A DNA stretch of 31,985 nucleotides from Bacteroidales bacterium UBA1714 (GCA_002317295.1 DCIY01000007.1:1-31985); one strand, 5' to 3'. Positions 5,319 through 13,298 are shown, counted from the stretch's first letter. Numbers and translations: made by a program. Notes: a model not told the origin generated them from the sequence alone.

Positions 5319-6340
5319 AACTGTTCAATAAATTGGGGATAAGACTTGCTAATACACTCAGGGTGCTCACACACCATATCGGCTGCCAGCAGCGCCATGG
5401 CCATGCGGTGATCATGATGATCCCGCTTTTGGCGAACCGATTGCAGTCGATTGCTCTCCTTGTATATCAGGGATTGCGTACCCAATGCCCACAGGGGTTT
5501 ATGGAGCATCTGGCAGGTGATGGCCAATGGCGGATAGAGATCCGGACATTGGGCAAAATTCATCACACACGGCCAACGATTGGTCTTGTGCGTGCGTGCA
5601 ATGCGCACACCCGTATTTTCATCATAGGTATCCACTCCCAGACGACGAAAGAGTCGGGCTGCCACGCTATCGCCTTGCAGGGAATGGGGTGACAGTCCTT
5701 CCAACCGCACTTCGCCCCCATGCAATGCCACATATTCATACCAGAATGCGGCAGCAGACCAGTCCCGTTCAATGGAGTCTACGGTCCATCGTTGTCCGTG
5801 GGCATAACGGCGAATCAGTTCGCGGGTCATGGTGATGTAGGGCGAATCGTGATTAGACTCCACCTCCATTCCGATGAGCAGCAATGCACTGACAAACTGG
5901 GTAGAAACGGGATCAATGAGGGTGATGCCCGGATGCTGCATGGTGGGGGAAAGGGGACTGATGAGTTCTCTCCCATGAATATGCAACGGAGGAAAACCCG
6001 ACTGGTCCATGTAGTCTATTTGGGCCCCGCAAGTACGCAGAGCATCTACGAGTTGGCCAATGGGTCGGTGGTGCATGCGCTCCACACCATCAAGGATCAC
6101 ATCGCACCCTGCTAATTGGGCACAATAGGCGGTGAGAAATCGCATGGCGGTACCGCAATTACCCAAATCCAATCGTTGGGTCTGGGACTCGGATTGCAAT
6201 TGCAGCAACGAGCGGTGAAGAATCACACAATCTTCAGGCATAGCCGGTGTTATCTCCAATAAGGAGTCACCATGCATTGCCTGAAGCATCAGAATGCGGT
6301 TGGCAATCGACTTACTGACAGGAAGCGAGATGGACCGCAT
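5309..6340 (-). CDS. aroA: 3-phosphoshikimate 1-carboxyvinyltransferase (EPSP synthase), compact
   Basis: This 343-residue enzyme of the shikimate pathway joins shikimate-3-phosphate and PEP. Visible motifs are LPVSKSIANR (6-15), NCGTAMRFLTA (61-71), DPVSTQFVSALLL (143-155), IERDWSAAAFWYE (190-202), KESNR (294-298), DHRMAMA (310-316) and KSYPQF (332-337). The family is usually about 400-430 residues. Much of the shortfall lies between KESNR and DHRMAMA, where only 11 residues remain instead of roughly 45-50. The reading frame is intact, so this is an in-frame loss or a compact variant. It lies 11 bp after the DPP III gene and overlaps the next gene. aroC is elsewhere in the window. Confidence 0.88.
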   Translation of the reverse strand: MRSISLPVSKSIANRILMLQAMHGDSLLEITPAMPEDCVILHRSLLQLQSESQTQRLDLGNCGTAMRFLTAYCAQLAGCDVILDGVERMHHRPIGQLVDALRTCGAQIDYMDQSGFPPLHIHGRELISPLSPTMQHPGITLIDPVSTQFVSALLLIGMEVESNHDSPYITMTRELIRRYAHGQRWTVDSIERDWSAAAFWYEYVALHGGEVRLEGLSPHSLQGDSVAARLFRRLGVDTYDENTGVRIARTHKTNRWPCVMNFAQCPDLYPPLAITCQMLHKPLWALGTQSLIYKESNRLQSVRQKRDHHDHRMAMALLAADMVCEHPECISKSYPQFIEQLCP

Positions 6341-6351
6341 ACAGAAAGCGA

Positions 6352-8337
6352 TTAATTGATATCCGGCAGGTTGGAATAATCGCGTGAGTAACGCAGATGC
6401 TGGTCTATATATCCTTCGGTATAATCCACGGTGACATTGACGATGCGACCTTTTTCATCCATTTGGGCGGTGTATACCGGATTGACAAACCCTTTATACG
6501 GAGCCAGATGCAGTTTGGTATAACGCGCCAGAATCTCCTGATGCAGTTCGGGATTCACCTTGACCGCATACTGTTCCACCAGTTGTTTGGCCGTGTCGTA
6601 ATCACCTTCGGAGGTTACCTGCTGAATCAGCGCCAGCATGTCACCAATGACGCGACGCACGCCTTCATAATCATTGATTTGCAAGAAGTGACGGCCATCT
6701 TTGCGTTGAATAATCTCCATTTCGCCGTTTTGACAGTGGTCAAACACCCAGGCAGCAATCAGTTGACGGTTACGCATATGTGCCTCCTCTATATCCTTAC
6801 CGGGTTCGATGCGCACGAGCTGGGTCATCAACCCATTCATCATTTGCTGATAATAGCAGGCCTTGTACGCCTCATCATTGGGCAACAGTCCCAGTTCAAC
6901 CAGTTTGTGATCACCCAGGAAATAGAGGGCAAACAGGTCCGCACGTGTTTCCTCGATGGTAGAAGCATGTTCCTTGAGCGCATCCTTGCTCACTCCGGGC
7001 ATGAGCAGTCCTGAACCATGACCGACGCACTCGTGCAAATCGGTATGCAGATCCCCACATACGGCACCATATTTGTTGTACAGACGACGGATATTGGCAT
7101 CCACCATAAACTCCTCATTAAATCCATTTCCCTTGGCGGCCTCATTGTAAGCATGAACGATATTGTCAATGGTCACGGATTTGGAACCGTACTCTTTGCG
7201 AATCCAGTTGGCATTGGGCAGGTTGATTCCGATAGGTGTAGCGGGATAGCAGTCGCCCGCTAAGATGGCCGCCGTAATCACCTTGGCACTCACGCCTTTG
7301 ACTTCGGGTTTCTTATATTTGGGATTGGTGGTAGAGTGGTTTTCAAACCACTGTGCATTGTCCGAAATGATTTGGGTACGCCGTGTCGCCTGCATATCCT
7401 TGAAGTTAACCAGCGATTCCCAGGTACCGGTGATGCCCAACGGATCGCAATAGGTTTCGGTAAAACCGTTGACAAAATCCACCTGACTGTTAACATCGTT
7501 GACCCACGCAATGCAGTACTGGTTAAAGATATCCAGATCTCCGGTGCGGTTAAAGGCAATCATTCGTTCAATAACCTTGCGTTGTTCCGATGTTTCGGCA
7601 AACGGCAGGGCTTTCTCCAGATAGAACACCACTTTTTCCAAGGCCGGACCATAGAGTCCGCCTACACGGTACACGCGTTCCTGAATATGTCCCGTTTCGT
7701 CCAAAATGAGCTGGCTGTTGAGTCCAATCCATTTGGGAGCCGCACTGGTATCTTTGTGTTGTTCGTACCAAGCTTGAGCCTGTGCCTGCGTAACACCTTC
7801 GCCATAGTAGTTACCGGCAGAGTTGGCCACCAGGTCTACCCCATCCTGCTGGGTCATCCGTTTGGGCATGACATCAGGATCAAACATCACGGGCAGGATA
7901 GCCGAGTCAACAGGAATACGGGCATCGGCCAAAGCGGTGACAAACCAGTCTTGAGTAAACTCCGGCAAAAACTTATCCTCACTGTAGTGGTGGTGAATAC
8001 CGTTGGCAAACCATACCCGTTTGAGGTATTTTTCCAACCGTTCAAACTGTTCATCCTTGGCATAAGGGTAGCGGGTATACAGGGCTTCCAGGGTGCGGCG
8101 AATGCGCAGGTTATACCGACCATTCTGGTCATACAGGATATCGCGTCCCTGCAGGGCGGCCTCATTGAGATAGTAAATGAGGGTTTTTTGTTGCAACGTC
8201 AATTCGTCAAACCCAGGCACCTGATAACGCAGGATCTCCAGATCATAAAATTTATCCACCGTGTACATAAACTCTTGTTCTTTGTGGCAAGACATCAGAC
8301 AGAGTGTTGCCAAAATCAAAAAGACTGTTTTTTTCAT
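6352..8337 (-). CDS. dipeptidyl-peptidase III family (M49) lipoprotein
   Basis: This 661-residue zinc peptidase has the M49 signatures HECVGH (435-440, HEXXGH) and EETRAD (462-467, EEXRAD), which supply zinc ligands and the catalytic Glu. The N-terminus MKKTVFLILATLCLMSC is a lipoprotein signal with Cys17 lipidated; the residues after it (HKEQE) are partly acidic, which may favour surface display. M49 enzymes release N-terminal dipeptides from oligopeptides. Length fits Bacteroidota members. The gene starts 11 bp after the nucleoside phosphorylase stop and precedes aroA by 11 bp, so it is probably transcribed with both, although no metabolic link is clear. Confidence 0.93.
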   Translation of the reverse strand: MKKTVFLILATLCLMSCHKEQEFMYTVDKFYDLEILRYQVPGFDELTLQQKTLIYYLNEAALQGRDILYDQNGRYNLRIRRTLEALYTRYPYAKDEQFERLEKYLKRVWFANGIHHHYSEDKFLPEFTQDWFVTALADARIPVDSAILPVMFDPDVMPKRMTQQDGVDLVANSAGNYYGEGVTQAQAQAWYEQHKDTSAAPKWIGLNSQLILDETGHIQERVYRVGGLYGPALEKVVFYLEKALPFAETSEQRKVIERMIAFNRTGDLDIFNQYCIAWVNDVNSQVDFVNGFTETYCDPLGITGTWESLVNFKDMQATRRTQIISDNAQWFENHSTTNPKYKKPEVKGVSAKVITAAILAGDCYPATPIGINLPNANWIRKEYGSKSVTIDNIVHAYNEAAKGNGFNEEFMVDANIRRLYNKYGAVCGDLHTDLHECVGHGSGLLMPGVSKDALKEHASTIEETRADLFALYFLGDHKLVELGLLPNDEAYKACYYQQMMNGLMTQLVRIEPGKDIEEAHMRNRQLIAAWVFDHCQNGEMEIIQRKDGRHFLQINDYEGVRRVIGDMLALIQQVTSEGDYDTAKQLVEQYAVKVNPELHQEILARYTKLHLAPYKGFVNPVYTAQMDEKGRIVNVTVDYTEGYIDQHLRYSRDYSNLPDIN

Positions 8338-8348
8338 TTTTTCTTTAT

Positions 8349-9227
8349 CTAAAAGCGCTGCAGAACCGTATGCATCAGTTCCACGATACGCGGTTTATAA
8401 TCCGTATTGGTTACTTCCGCCTTGCGTTGCGCCACGACACAGCAAACGGTAGCCGCTTTGTGTCCCATGTGCAGACTCAGTCCGGCGATGCAGGAACCTT
8501 CCATTTCATAATTGGTAATGCGTTGTCCCTGGTAGCGGAATTGCGAAATGAGCGTATTGATCTCAGGTACCGCCAAACCCACTCGAAGTACTCGTCCCTG
8601 TGGTCCATAGAAACCGTTGGCAGCAATGGTGCAACCCCGATACATATCCTGTTGACCGATTCGGTTGACCAGTTCGGCATCATTGTCCACCACATACGGA
8701 CGCGCCGCAGCCTGCGGATAATGGATATAATCCACCAGGGCATGTTCAAACTCCAAATCGGCGATCTGATCCCGATGTTGATAAAAGGAGAGTACACCAT
8801 CAAAACCAATGGACTTCTCGCTGATTAGAAACGCGCCCACGGGGATATCCTCCTGCATGGCGCCACAGGTGCCCACGCGTACAAACTCAAGGTGACGAAT
8901 GGGATCTTTGAGGGTGCGGGTAGCAAAATCGATATTGGCCAACGCATCCACCTCGTTCATCACAATATCAATATTGTCGGTTCCTATTCCGGTAGATATA
9001 CATGTGATGCGTTTGCCCTGGAAGCGTCCGGTCATGGTATGGAATTCCCGATTTTGGATATTGCACTCAATGCTTCCCTCATCCATGAAGGAGGCACATA
9101 TATTCACACGATCCTGATCGCCCACCAGAATAATCTTGTCGGCAATATTCTCGGGACGAGCGTGCAAGTGAAAGATGGAGCCATCACCGTTGATAATCAA
9201 CTGGCTGGGCGGAAATGTCGTATTCAT
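8349..9227 (-). CDS. nucleoside phosphorylase (uridine-phosphorylase-like)
   Basis: This 292-residue enzyme of the PNP/UDP family (PF01048) matches uridine phosphorylase in key places: GDQDRV (phosphate-binding, cf. GDPERV), STGIGTDNIDIVMNE, VRVGTCGAMQ and NYEMEGS near the ribose site. It should split a nucleoside with phosphate into base and ribose-1-phosphate for salvage. The exact base is not decided by sequence here. The start codon overlaps the stop of the DUF3467 gene (ATGA, 9224-9227), and a strong Shine-Dalgarno run (GGAGGAGGAGA) lies within the end of that upstream gene, so translation is probably coupled. Confidence 0.87.
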   Translation of the reverse strand: MNTTFPPSQLIINGDGSIFHLHARPENIADKIILVGDQDRVNICASFMDEGSIECNIQNREFHTMTGRFQGKRITCISTGIGTDNIDIVMNEVDALANIDFATRTLKDPIRHLEFVRVGTCGAMQEDIPVGAFLISEKSIGFDGVLSFYQHRDQIADLEFEHALVDYIHYPQAAARPYVVDNDAELVNRIGQQDMYRGCTIAANGFYGPQGRVLRVGLAVPEINTLISQFRYQGQRITNYEMEGSCIAGLSLHMGHKAATVCCVVAQRKAEVTNTDYKPRIVELMHTVLQRF

Positions 9228-9529
9228 GCTTCTCCTCCTCCAAATGTGATTGGAAAAGTACTTCCGGGAGTGGGAGCTCCATTGATATGGATGGGTCCAA
9301 ACTGTTTCTCATATTTGCCAATATTATCCTGCAACGCAAAGAGCAGTTTCTTGGCATGTTCGGGTGTCAGAATCACACGCGACTTGACATTGGCCTGTTG
9401 CACACCCGGCATCATTCGAACAAAGTCGATGACAAATTCCGAGGAACTATGAGCAATAACAGCCAGATTGGCATACGTACCTTCAGCCATTTCAGGGCTC
9501 AGGTTAATGTTGATTTTTTGTTCTTCCAT
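9224..9529 (-). CDS. DUF3467 family protein
   Basis: This 101-residue protein fits DUF3467 (PF11950): INLSPEMAEGTYANLAVIAHSSSEFVIDF, then PGVQQANVKSRVILTPEHAKKLLFALQDNI and a C-terminal KYEKQFGPI. It is a small, soluble, widely conserved protein of unknown function. The glycine-rich end (FGGGEA) encodes the ribosome-binding site of the next gene, which it overlaps by four bases. Upstream lies a 140-bp repeat-rich spacer without a recognisable TAnnTTTG box, so it may be read from the upstream glycosyltransferase transcript. Confidence 0.85.
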   Translation of the reverse strand: MEEQKININLSPEMAEGTYANLAVIAHSSSEFVIDFVRMMPGVQQANVKSRVILTPEHAKKLLFALQDNIGKYEKQFGPIHINGAPTPGSTFPITFGGGEA

Positions 9530-9532
9530 ATT

Positions 9533-9660
9533 AGTTTTCAGTTTTCAGTTATCAGTTATCAGTTATCAGTTATCAATAGGACGCAGTCCGCATCATTGAG
9601 CCCGAAGGGCGCTCATTCTGCATTCTGCATTTTGAATTCTGCATTAGGCCTTTAGGCCGC
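9533..9660. repeat. dispersed repeat: heptamers plus three mini-hairpins
   Basis: From 9533 to about 9575 there are heptamers TTTTCAG and then TTATCAG in tandem. Three short palindromes follow: GGAC-gca-GTCC (9579-9589), GCCC-gaa-GGGC (9600-9610) and GGCC-ttta-GGCC (9647-9658). Between the last two is a run of the AATGCAG heptamer family on the opposite strand, ending with the same AAAGGCCTAATG found at 2016-2027. It fills the spacer between the glycosyltransferase and DUF3467 genes and has no reading frame of note. Confidence 0.8.
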
Positions 9661-9671
9661 ATTATTATTGG

Positions 9672-10865
9672 TTACCACACCTGATTTTTGCGGGTGCGGG
9701 TAGTAAGCATCAGCCAGAGGTTGAGTAGTGGCAGGCAGATATCGTAGCACACGATTTCCAGACCGAAACGAGGACCGGATACCAAATGCGAAGCACGATT
9801 GAGTACCACCACCTGCATGCCCCACCGAATCAGCAGCAGGCATAGGGCCATGAAGGAAAATGCACTGCTTCCCCACACGGCTGCAAACAGGATAAGGGCG
9901 TACCATAGTCCGCGTGTCATGGGTTCAATCATCAAACGCCGTTTGGTACGGGAATGATAATAGGGTGAGACGGATAAGTGGCGGCGTTTTTGCTGAATCC
10001 ACTCTCTCCACTGATGTTTGGGTTCGGACCAGGTGATACTGTCCTTACGACAAACCACCGTGGTATTGGCAGGCGTGGCCACCTTATTAACGAACAGGTC
10101 GTCATCACCGGACAGATAATTGAGCAAACCTGCAAAACCGTTATGACTCATAAACACCTCTTTGGTATACATGAGATTGCGTCCCACGCCCATATAGGGA
10201 TGATGCTGCAGCGCCATACCCAGATACTGCATTCCATGGAACAGGGTGTCATACTGAATCCAACGATTGAGCGCAGTCGGTTCCTGAAAATAAGCGCCAT
10301 AACCCAGGGCAATGGCTTGGGTACAACCGCTCATCATGTGGCGTATCCATTGGTTACTGTCCGGACGGCAATCGGCATCCGTGAGCAGCAGATAATCATA
10401 GTGAGCAGCCTTGACTCCCAAGGTGATGGCCAGTTTTTTGGAGCTGCGCACGCGGGCTTGTTTAGGAACAAATGTATAGCGCAAATGGCGATACAGACGC
10501 TGATAAAGTTCCACCACCGTTTGGGTGCCATCTTCACTGCCATCATTGACCACAATGACTTCATACATGGGATAATCCTGTTCCAAAAGGATGGGCAAAA
10601 AATCGGCCAGATTGGCTTCTTCATTTTTGGCACACACAATCACGCTGACTCCGGTGGCACTGCCCGAGAACAAATCCAATTGACCATCCGACTCCATGGC
10701 TACCTGCAAATGCTCATTCACCTGTTCCTGAAACGGCAAACGGGATGCACGAAGCGGTGCAGCCAGATAGCGAACATAGAACCAAACCTGATAAGCCAAC
10801 AGCACCAGGAGCGCAGCTAACAGGAACCACTCATAGTCATTATTTATCGTAAACCAATCGAACAT
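9672..10865 (-). CDS. family-2 glycosyltransferase, membrane-bound
   Basis: This 397-residue protein has an N-terminal membrane helix (about 14-32), a GT2 catalytic domain and two or three C-terminal helices. The catalytic domain shows SVIVCAKNEEANL, VIVVNDGSEDGT, LLLTDADCRPDS (DXD), GDDDLFVN and QKRRHLS. It probably adds sugars to a lipid-linked or surface glycan at the inner membrane; donor and acceptor are unknown. Its start lies inside the end of the PCMD-like protein gene (26-bp overlap). A repeat-rich spacer follows it. The second glycosyltransferase in the window (4578-5318) is much shorter and not a close copy. Confidence 0.88.
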   Translation of the reverse strand: MFDWFTINNDYEWFLLAALLVLLAYQVWFYVRYLAAPLRASRLPFQEQVNEHLQVAMESDGQLDLFSGSATGVSVIVCAKNEEANLADFLPILLEQDYPMYEVIVVNDGSEDGTQTVVELYQRLYRHLRYTFVPKQARVRSSKKLAITLGVKAAHYDYLLLTDADCRPDSNQWIRHMMSGCTQAIALGYGAYFQEPTALNRWIQYDTLFHGMQYLGMALQHHPYMGVGRNLMYTKEVFMSHNGFAGLLNYLSGDDDLFVNKVATPANTTVVCRKDSITWSEPKHQWREWIQQKRRHLSVSPYYHSRTKRRLMIEPMTRGLWYALILFAAVWGSSAFSFMALCLLLIRWGMQVVVLNRASHLVSGPRFGLEIVCYDICLPLLNLWLMLTTRTRKNQVW

Positions 10866-11802
10866 TATCTACCCACATGGTGTTGCCATCGTGTCCATAA
10901 AAAGCCTCATAACAACCACTCGTCAGCATCAGGATGGCGTGGGTGGGGGTTAGTGAAGCATCATATCCTTCTTCCTGTATCAGGGTGATCTTGCCCTGGG
11001 AGTTCAACGCCCGCATGGGTTTGGAATTCAGTCCCATATAGGGCTGATAATCCGCGCAGGTGGTGATATCTCCGTAGCGAACCACTATTTCATGATCATT
11101 TTGCCATTCCGGCACACTCTGATTGAGTCGCAGATAGGCGGTACCTACCCGTTGGGAATGGATATTTCCTTTGGCATCTTCCCAACGATGTTGCAGGAAC
11201 ATATAAATCTCACATTCGTCGTGTCCTTCGATGCGTTTCTTAGAACTGGCCAACCCTTTGGCCTTCCATATCCACTGGTCGGGGCTGACGATGCACTTAT
11301 AATCGAGCATCAACGCGTACGGACGGCGGGTAAACGGTATACCAAAATCAATATTCTGATACGGGTCATCGGCTGTTTTAACCGGTTCTATCGTTTGTCC
11401 CCAAAACACGGTTCCGGCCACAAGGACATTGATATCAATCACATTGACTGCCGTGACATTCTCCATACGCACGTCCAACCGGCAACACATGCCTCCATTT
11501 TCCCGAGGTTCCGGAGTCGTGGTACCGCTTGCCTTGACGATTCCCATCACATTGGCATACACATTACTGACACTCCACGGATTACCGTTTTGCTGATACT
11601 CAAACACCTTGGCTCCACAAATGGTATCCGTCGGTGCCACTGCGTAAATGGTTTTGGTTCTGCCTCCCAGCAGTTTGGACTCTCGTATATATCGTACGGT
11701 CCAATTTTCAAAATCTCCAAATGGCACGGGTTCAACCACTCTTTGTGCATAGGCAGCTCCACCAAGTCCCAGTGCCAGAATGAACAGATATATTTTGTGC
11801 AT
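10840..11802 (-). CDS. exported PCMD-like (putative carbohydrate-metabolism domain) protein
   Basis: This 320-residue protein has a signal peptide (MHKIYLFILALGLGGAAYA, cleavage before Gln20). The body resembles the PCMD/jelly-roll type: FGDFENW near the start, RPYALMLDYK in the middle and a closing TMWVDNVRLVY. The giant protein at 18965-28081 has two domains with the same beginning (GFEDW, DFTQW) and end (LYVDDVELIY, MYVDWVRPIY). It is likely a surface or periplasmic protein that may bind glycans; no enzyme motif is seen. Its promoter (11831-11862) is back-to-back with that of aroC. Ligand is unknown. Confidence 0.7.
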   Translation of the reverse strand: MHKIYLFILALGLGGAAYAQRVVEPVPFGDFENWTVRYIRESKLLGGRTKTIYAVAPTDTICGAKVFEYQQNGNPWSVSNVYANVMGIVKASGTTTPEPRENGGMCCRLDVRMENVTAVNVIDINVLVAGTVFWGQTIEPVKTADDPYQNIDFGIPFTRRPYALMLDYKCIVSPDQWIWKAKGLASSKKRIEGHDECEIYMFLQHRWEDAKGNIHSQRVGTAYLRLNQSVPEWQNDHEIVVRYGDITTCADYQPYMGLNSKPMRALNSQGKITLIQEEGYDASLTPTHAILMLTSGCYEAFYGHDGNTMWVDNVRLVYDK

Positions 11803-11830
11803 TTTTTATCTTTCGTTCCAAATTAGCGTG

Positions 11831-11862
11831 CAAAGTTACACTTTTTTTCTCATAATTGCAAA
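11831..11862 (-). promoter_or_regulatory. promoter of the PCMD-like/glycosyltransferase operon
   Basis: On the minus strand TAACTTTG (11831-11838) has TTTG (11859-11862) 20 nt upstream. It lies 29 bp before the ATG at 11802. Its -33 box is only five bases from the -33 box of the aroC promoter, so the two polymerase sites overlap. Confidence 0.75.
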
Positions 11863-11867
11863 TTTAT

Positions 11868-11898
11868 TTTGCCGTATCGTCAATTTTTAGTACTTTTG
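11868..11898 (+). promoter_or_regulatory. promoter of aroC
   Basis: TTTG (11868-11871) and TACTTTTG (11891-11898) are spaced by 19 nt. The -7 box lies only 8 bp before ATG 11907, so the mRNA must be nearly leaderless. This rules out the longer in-frame start at 11856, which lies upstream of the promoter. Confidence 0.72.
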
Positions 11899-11906
11899 CA
11901 GACGAA

Positions 11907-12851
11907 ATGAATACAATTGGAAACAAATTTGTTTTTACATCGTTTGGCGAATCCCATGGAAGAGCCATTGGCGGGGTGCTGGACGGAGTAGATGCGGGTG
12001 TACGAATTGACCTCGCGCTCATTCGTCAGGCCCTGGATGTTCGCTCAGGTCGCACATCGACGGTGGGTGTCAGTGCCCGTGCCCAAAACGAGCGGGATGA
12101 AGTGGAATGGTTGAGTGGTGTATTGCCCGATCCGGAGCATGAAGGACAACTCATCAGCGAGGGCACGCCCATTGCTTTTATCATTCGCAACACCGATGCT
12201 CGCCCACAGGATTATGAATGGTTACGGCATCATCTGCGTTCCGCTCATGCCGATTATACCTATGAACACAAGTATGGTATACGCGATGTACGGGGAGGAG
12301 GTCGGGCTTCGGCTCGAGAAACCGTTTCGCGGGTAGTAGCGGGCAGCATTGCGCAAATGCTATTGCGCGCACGCGGCGTCCAAATACGCGCACGAGTGAT
12401 ACAAATAGGAGACGAAACCGATTCTCGGCAATGGGAGACATTGCTGGCGGATGTTCAGCGTCAGGGAGACTCTGTGGGAGGTATTGTCGAATGCACCATC
12501 ACCGGACTTCCCATTGGATTGGGGGAACCTGTGTTTGACAAACTGCAATCCCATCTGGCGTACGCCATGATGTCCATTAACGGGTGTAAAGGATTTGAAT
12601 ATGGTACCGGATTTGATATGACGCATCGTGGCAGTGAACTGTATCACGATGTACCCTGTCCCGCCTCCGGAGGTATCGAGGGAGGATTATCCAACGGATT
12701 ACCGCTGGTGTTCCGTTGTGCCTTTAAACCCGCAGCATCCATTGCTCGTGAGGGGCACCCCAGAGGACGCCACGATGCCTGCATCGCCCTTCGGGCGGTG
12801 GGGGTAGTGGAAGCCATGAGTGCGCTGGTCATACGAAACTTTTGGGGGTGA
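11907..12851 (+). CDS. aroC: chorismate synthase, compact
   Basis: This 314-residue enzyme turns EPSP into chorismate with reduced FMN, the last shikimate step. It has FTSFGESHGRAIGGVLDG at the start (active-site His), ADYTYEHKYGIRD with GGGRASARET, GFDMTHRGSE and GRHDACIALRAVGVVEAM near the end. Family members are usually about 350-360 residues. Here the segment before GRHD and the C-terminal tail are short. The start at MNTIGNKF was chosen because the open frame upstream contains the promoter. The gene is monocistronic and is followed by terminator hairpins. aroA lies in the operon on the other strand. Confidence 0.92.
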   Translation: MNTIGNKFVFTSFGESHGRAIGGVLDGVDAGVRIDLALIRQALDVRSGRTSTVGVSARAQNERDEVEWLSGVLPDPEHEGQLISEGTPIAFIIRNTDARPQDYEWLRHHLRSAHADYTYEHKYGIRDVRGGGRASARETVSRVVAGSIAQMLLRARGVQIRARVIQIGDETDSRQWETLLADVQRQGDSVGGIVECTITGLPIGLGEPVFDKLQSHLAYAMMSINGCKGFEYGTGFDMTHRGSELYHDVPCPASGGIEGGLSNGLPLVFRCAFKPAASIAREGHPRGRHDACIALRAVGVVEAMSALVIRNFWG

Positions 12852-12856
12852 GGATT

Positions 12857-12954
12857 GCAGGATTTCTTCGTCTATCCATGCAGGATTGCTTCGTCTATCC
12901 TGCAGGATCACAAAAAAAGACACCGCTTGGCGATGTCTTTCCATGCAGGATTTC
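12857..12954. repeat. GCAGGAT repeats including copies of the tRNA-Arg 3' end
   Basis: A 21-nt sequence (GCAGGATT, one variable base, CTTCGTCTATCC) occurs at 12857-12877 and 12880-12900. ATCCATGCAGGATT or TCCATGCAGGATT occurs near 12874-12887 and 12941-12953. The same string forms the 3' acceptor and T-arm of tRNA-Arg at 13057-13071. These look like repeated scars or attachment-site remnants beyond the 3' end of the tRNA. No gene is seen in 12852-13054. Confidence 0.65.
12916..12940 (-). terminator. hairpin with T run on the minus strand
   Basis: AAAGACA pairs with TGTCTTT, then one mismatch and CGC/GCG around TTG. Read on the minus strand the hairpin ends in seven or more T, so it is a plausible second terminator for leftward transcription from tRNA-Arg. 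On the plus strand it has only three T and is weak. Confidence 0.6.
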
Positions 12955-13000
12955 TACGTAATCCGTCTCCCCTCCGGTGAGGCGTCTTACAAAATCCACA

Positions 13001-13044
13001 AAAAAAAAGTCACTTGAGAGTAAATTCTCAGATGACTTTTTTTT
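13001..13044. terminator. bidirectional terminator between aroC and tRNA-Arg
   Basis: A long hairpin begins with eight A and ends with eight T: AAAAAAAAGTCA pairs with TGACTTTTTTTT, and TGAGA with TCTCA closer to the loop. It can end aroC transcripts on the plus strand and tRNA-Arg transcripts on the minus strand, 11 bases past the tRNA. Confidence 0.85.
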
Positions 13045-13054
13045 GCGGATTTTG

Positions 13055-13128
13055 TGATCCATGCAGGATTCAAACCTGCAACCCCCACATCCGTAGTGTG
13101 GTACTCTATTCAGTTGAGCTAATGGACC
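13055..13128 (-). tRNA. tRNA-Arg (anticodon ACG)
   Basis: A 74-nt cloverleaf folds on the minus strand. The acceptor GGTCCAT pairs with ATGGATC, the D stem is GCTC/GAGT with a nine-base loop, anticodon stem CCACA/TGTGG carries loop CTACGGA (anticodon ACG, deaminated to ICG in bacteria), and the T arm is GCAGG-TTTGAAT-CCTGC. The discriminator is A and CCA is not encoded. Confidence 0.93.
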
Positions 13129-13149
13129 ATGCTTTTTCAAAAGCGGGTG

Positions 13150-13181
13150 CAAAAGTACTGCTTTTATTTGACATGTGCAAA
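13150..13181 (-). promoter_or_regulatory. promoter of tRNA-Arg
   Basis: On the minus strand TACTTTTG (13150-13157) and TTTG (13178-13181) are separated by 20 nt, 21 bp before the mature tRNA 5' end. The -7 box is identical to that of tRNA-Ala. Confidence 0.75.
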
Positions 13182-13273
13182 TATTTTCAGGAAAAAATGC
13201 AAAAAAAGCACTTTTTTCCTGTTTTTTTGGGGGTATTCCCCAACCGGACTGCGTAAATAACAGGATTTTTTTG

Positions 13274-13281
13274 TAAATTTG
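13274..13281 (+). promoter_or_regulatory. -7 box for the polyprenyl synthase gene
   Basis: TAAATTTG matches TAnnTTTG and lies 17 bp before ATG 13299. No TTTG is found at the expected upstream distance, so this is a weaker assignment than the others. Confidence 0.5.
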
Positions 13282-13298
13282 CATCCTATTTGACAATT

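Noticed and set aside
7336..8352. 338-codon plus-strand frame opposite the DPP III gene
   Set aside because: The minus strand holds the complete M49 motifs; the opposite frame has no recognisable features.
11856..11906. Earlier start for AroC
   Set aside because: The added 17 residues overlap the promoter, and MNTIGNKF is the family's usual beginning.
13014..13256. Plus-strand reading frame of 80 codons
   Set aside because: It runs antisense through tRNA-Arg and its terminator and resembles no protein.
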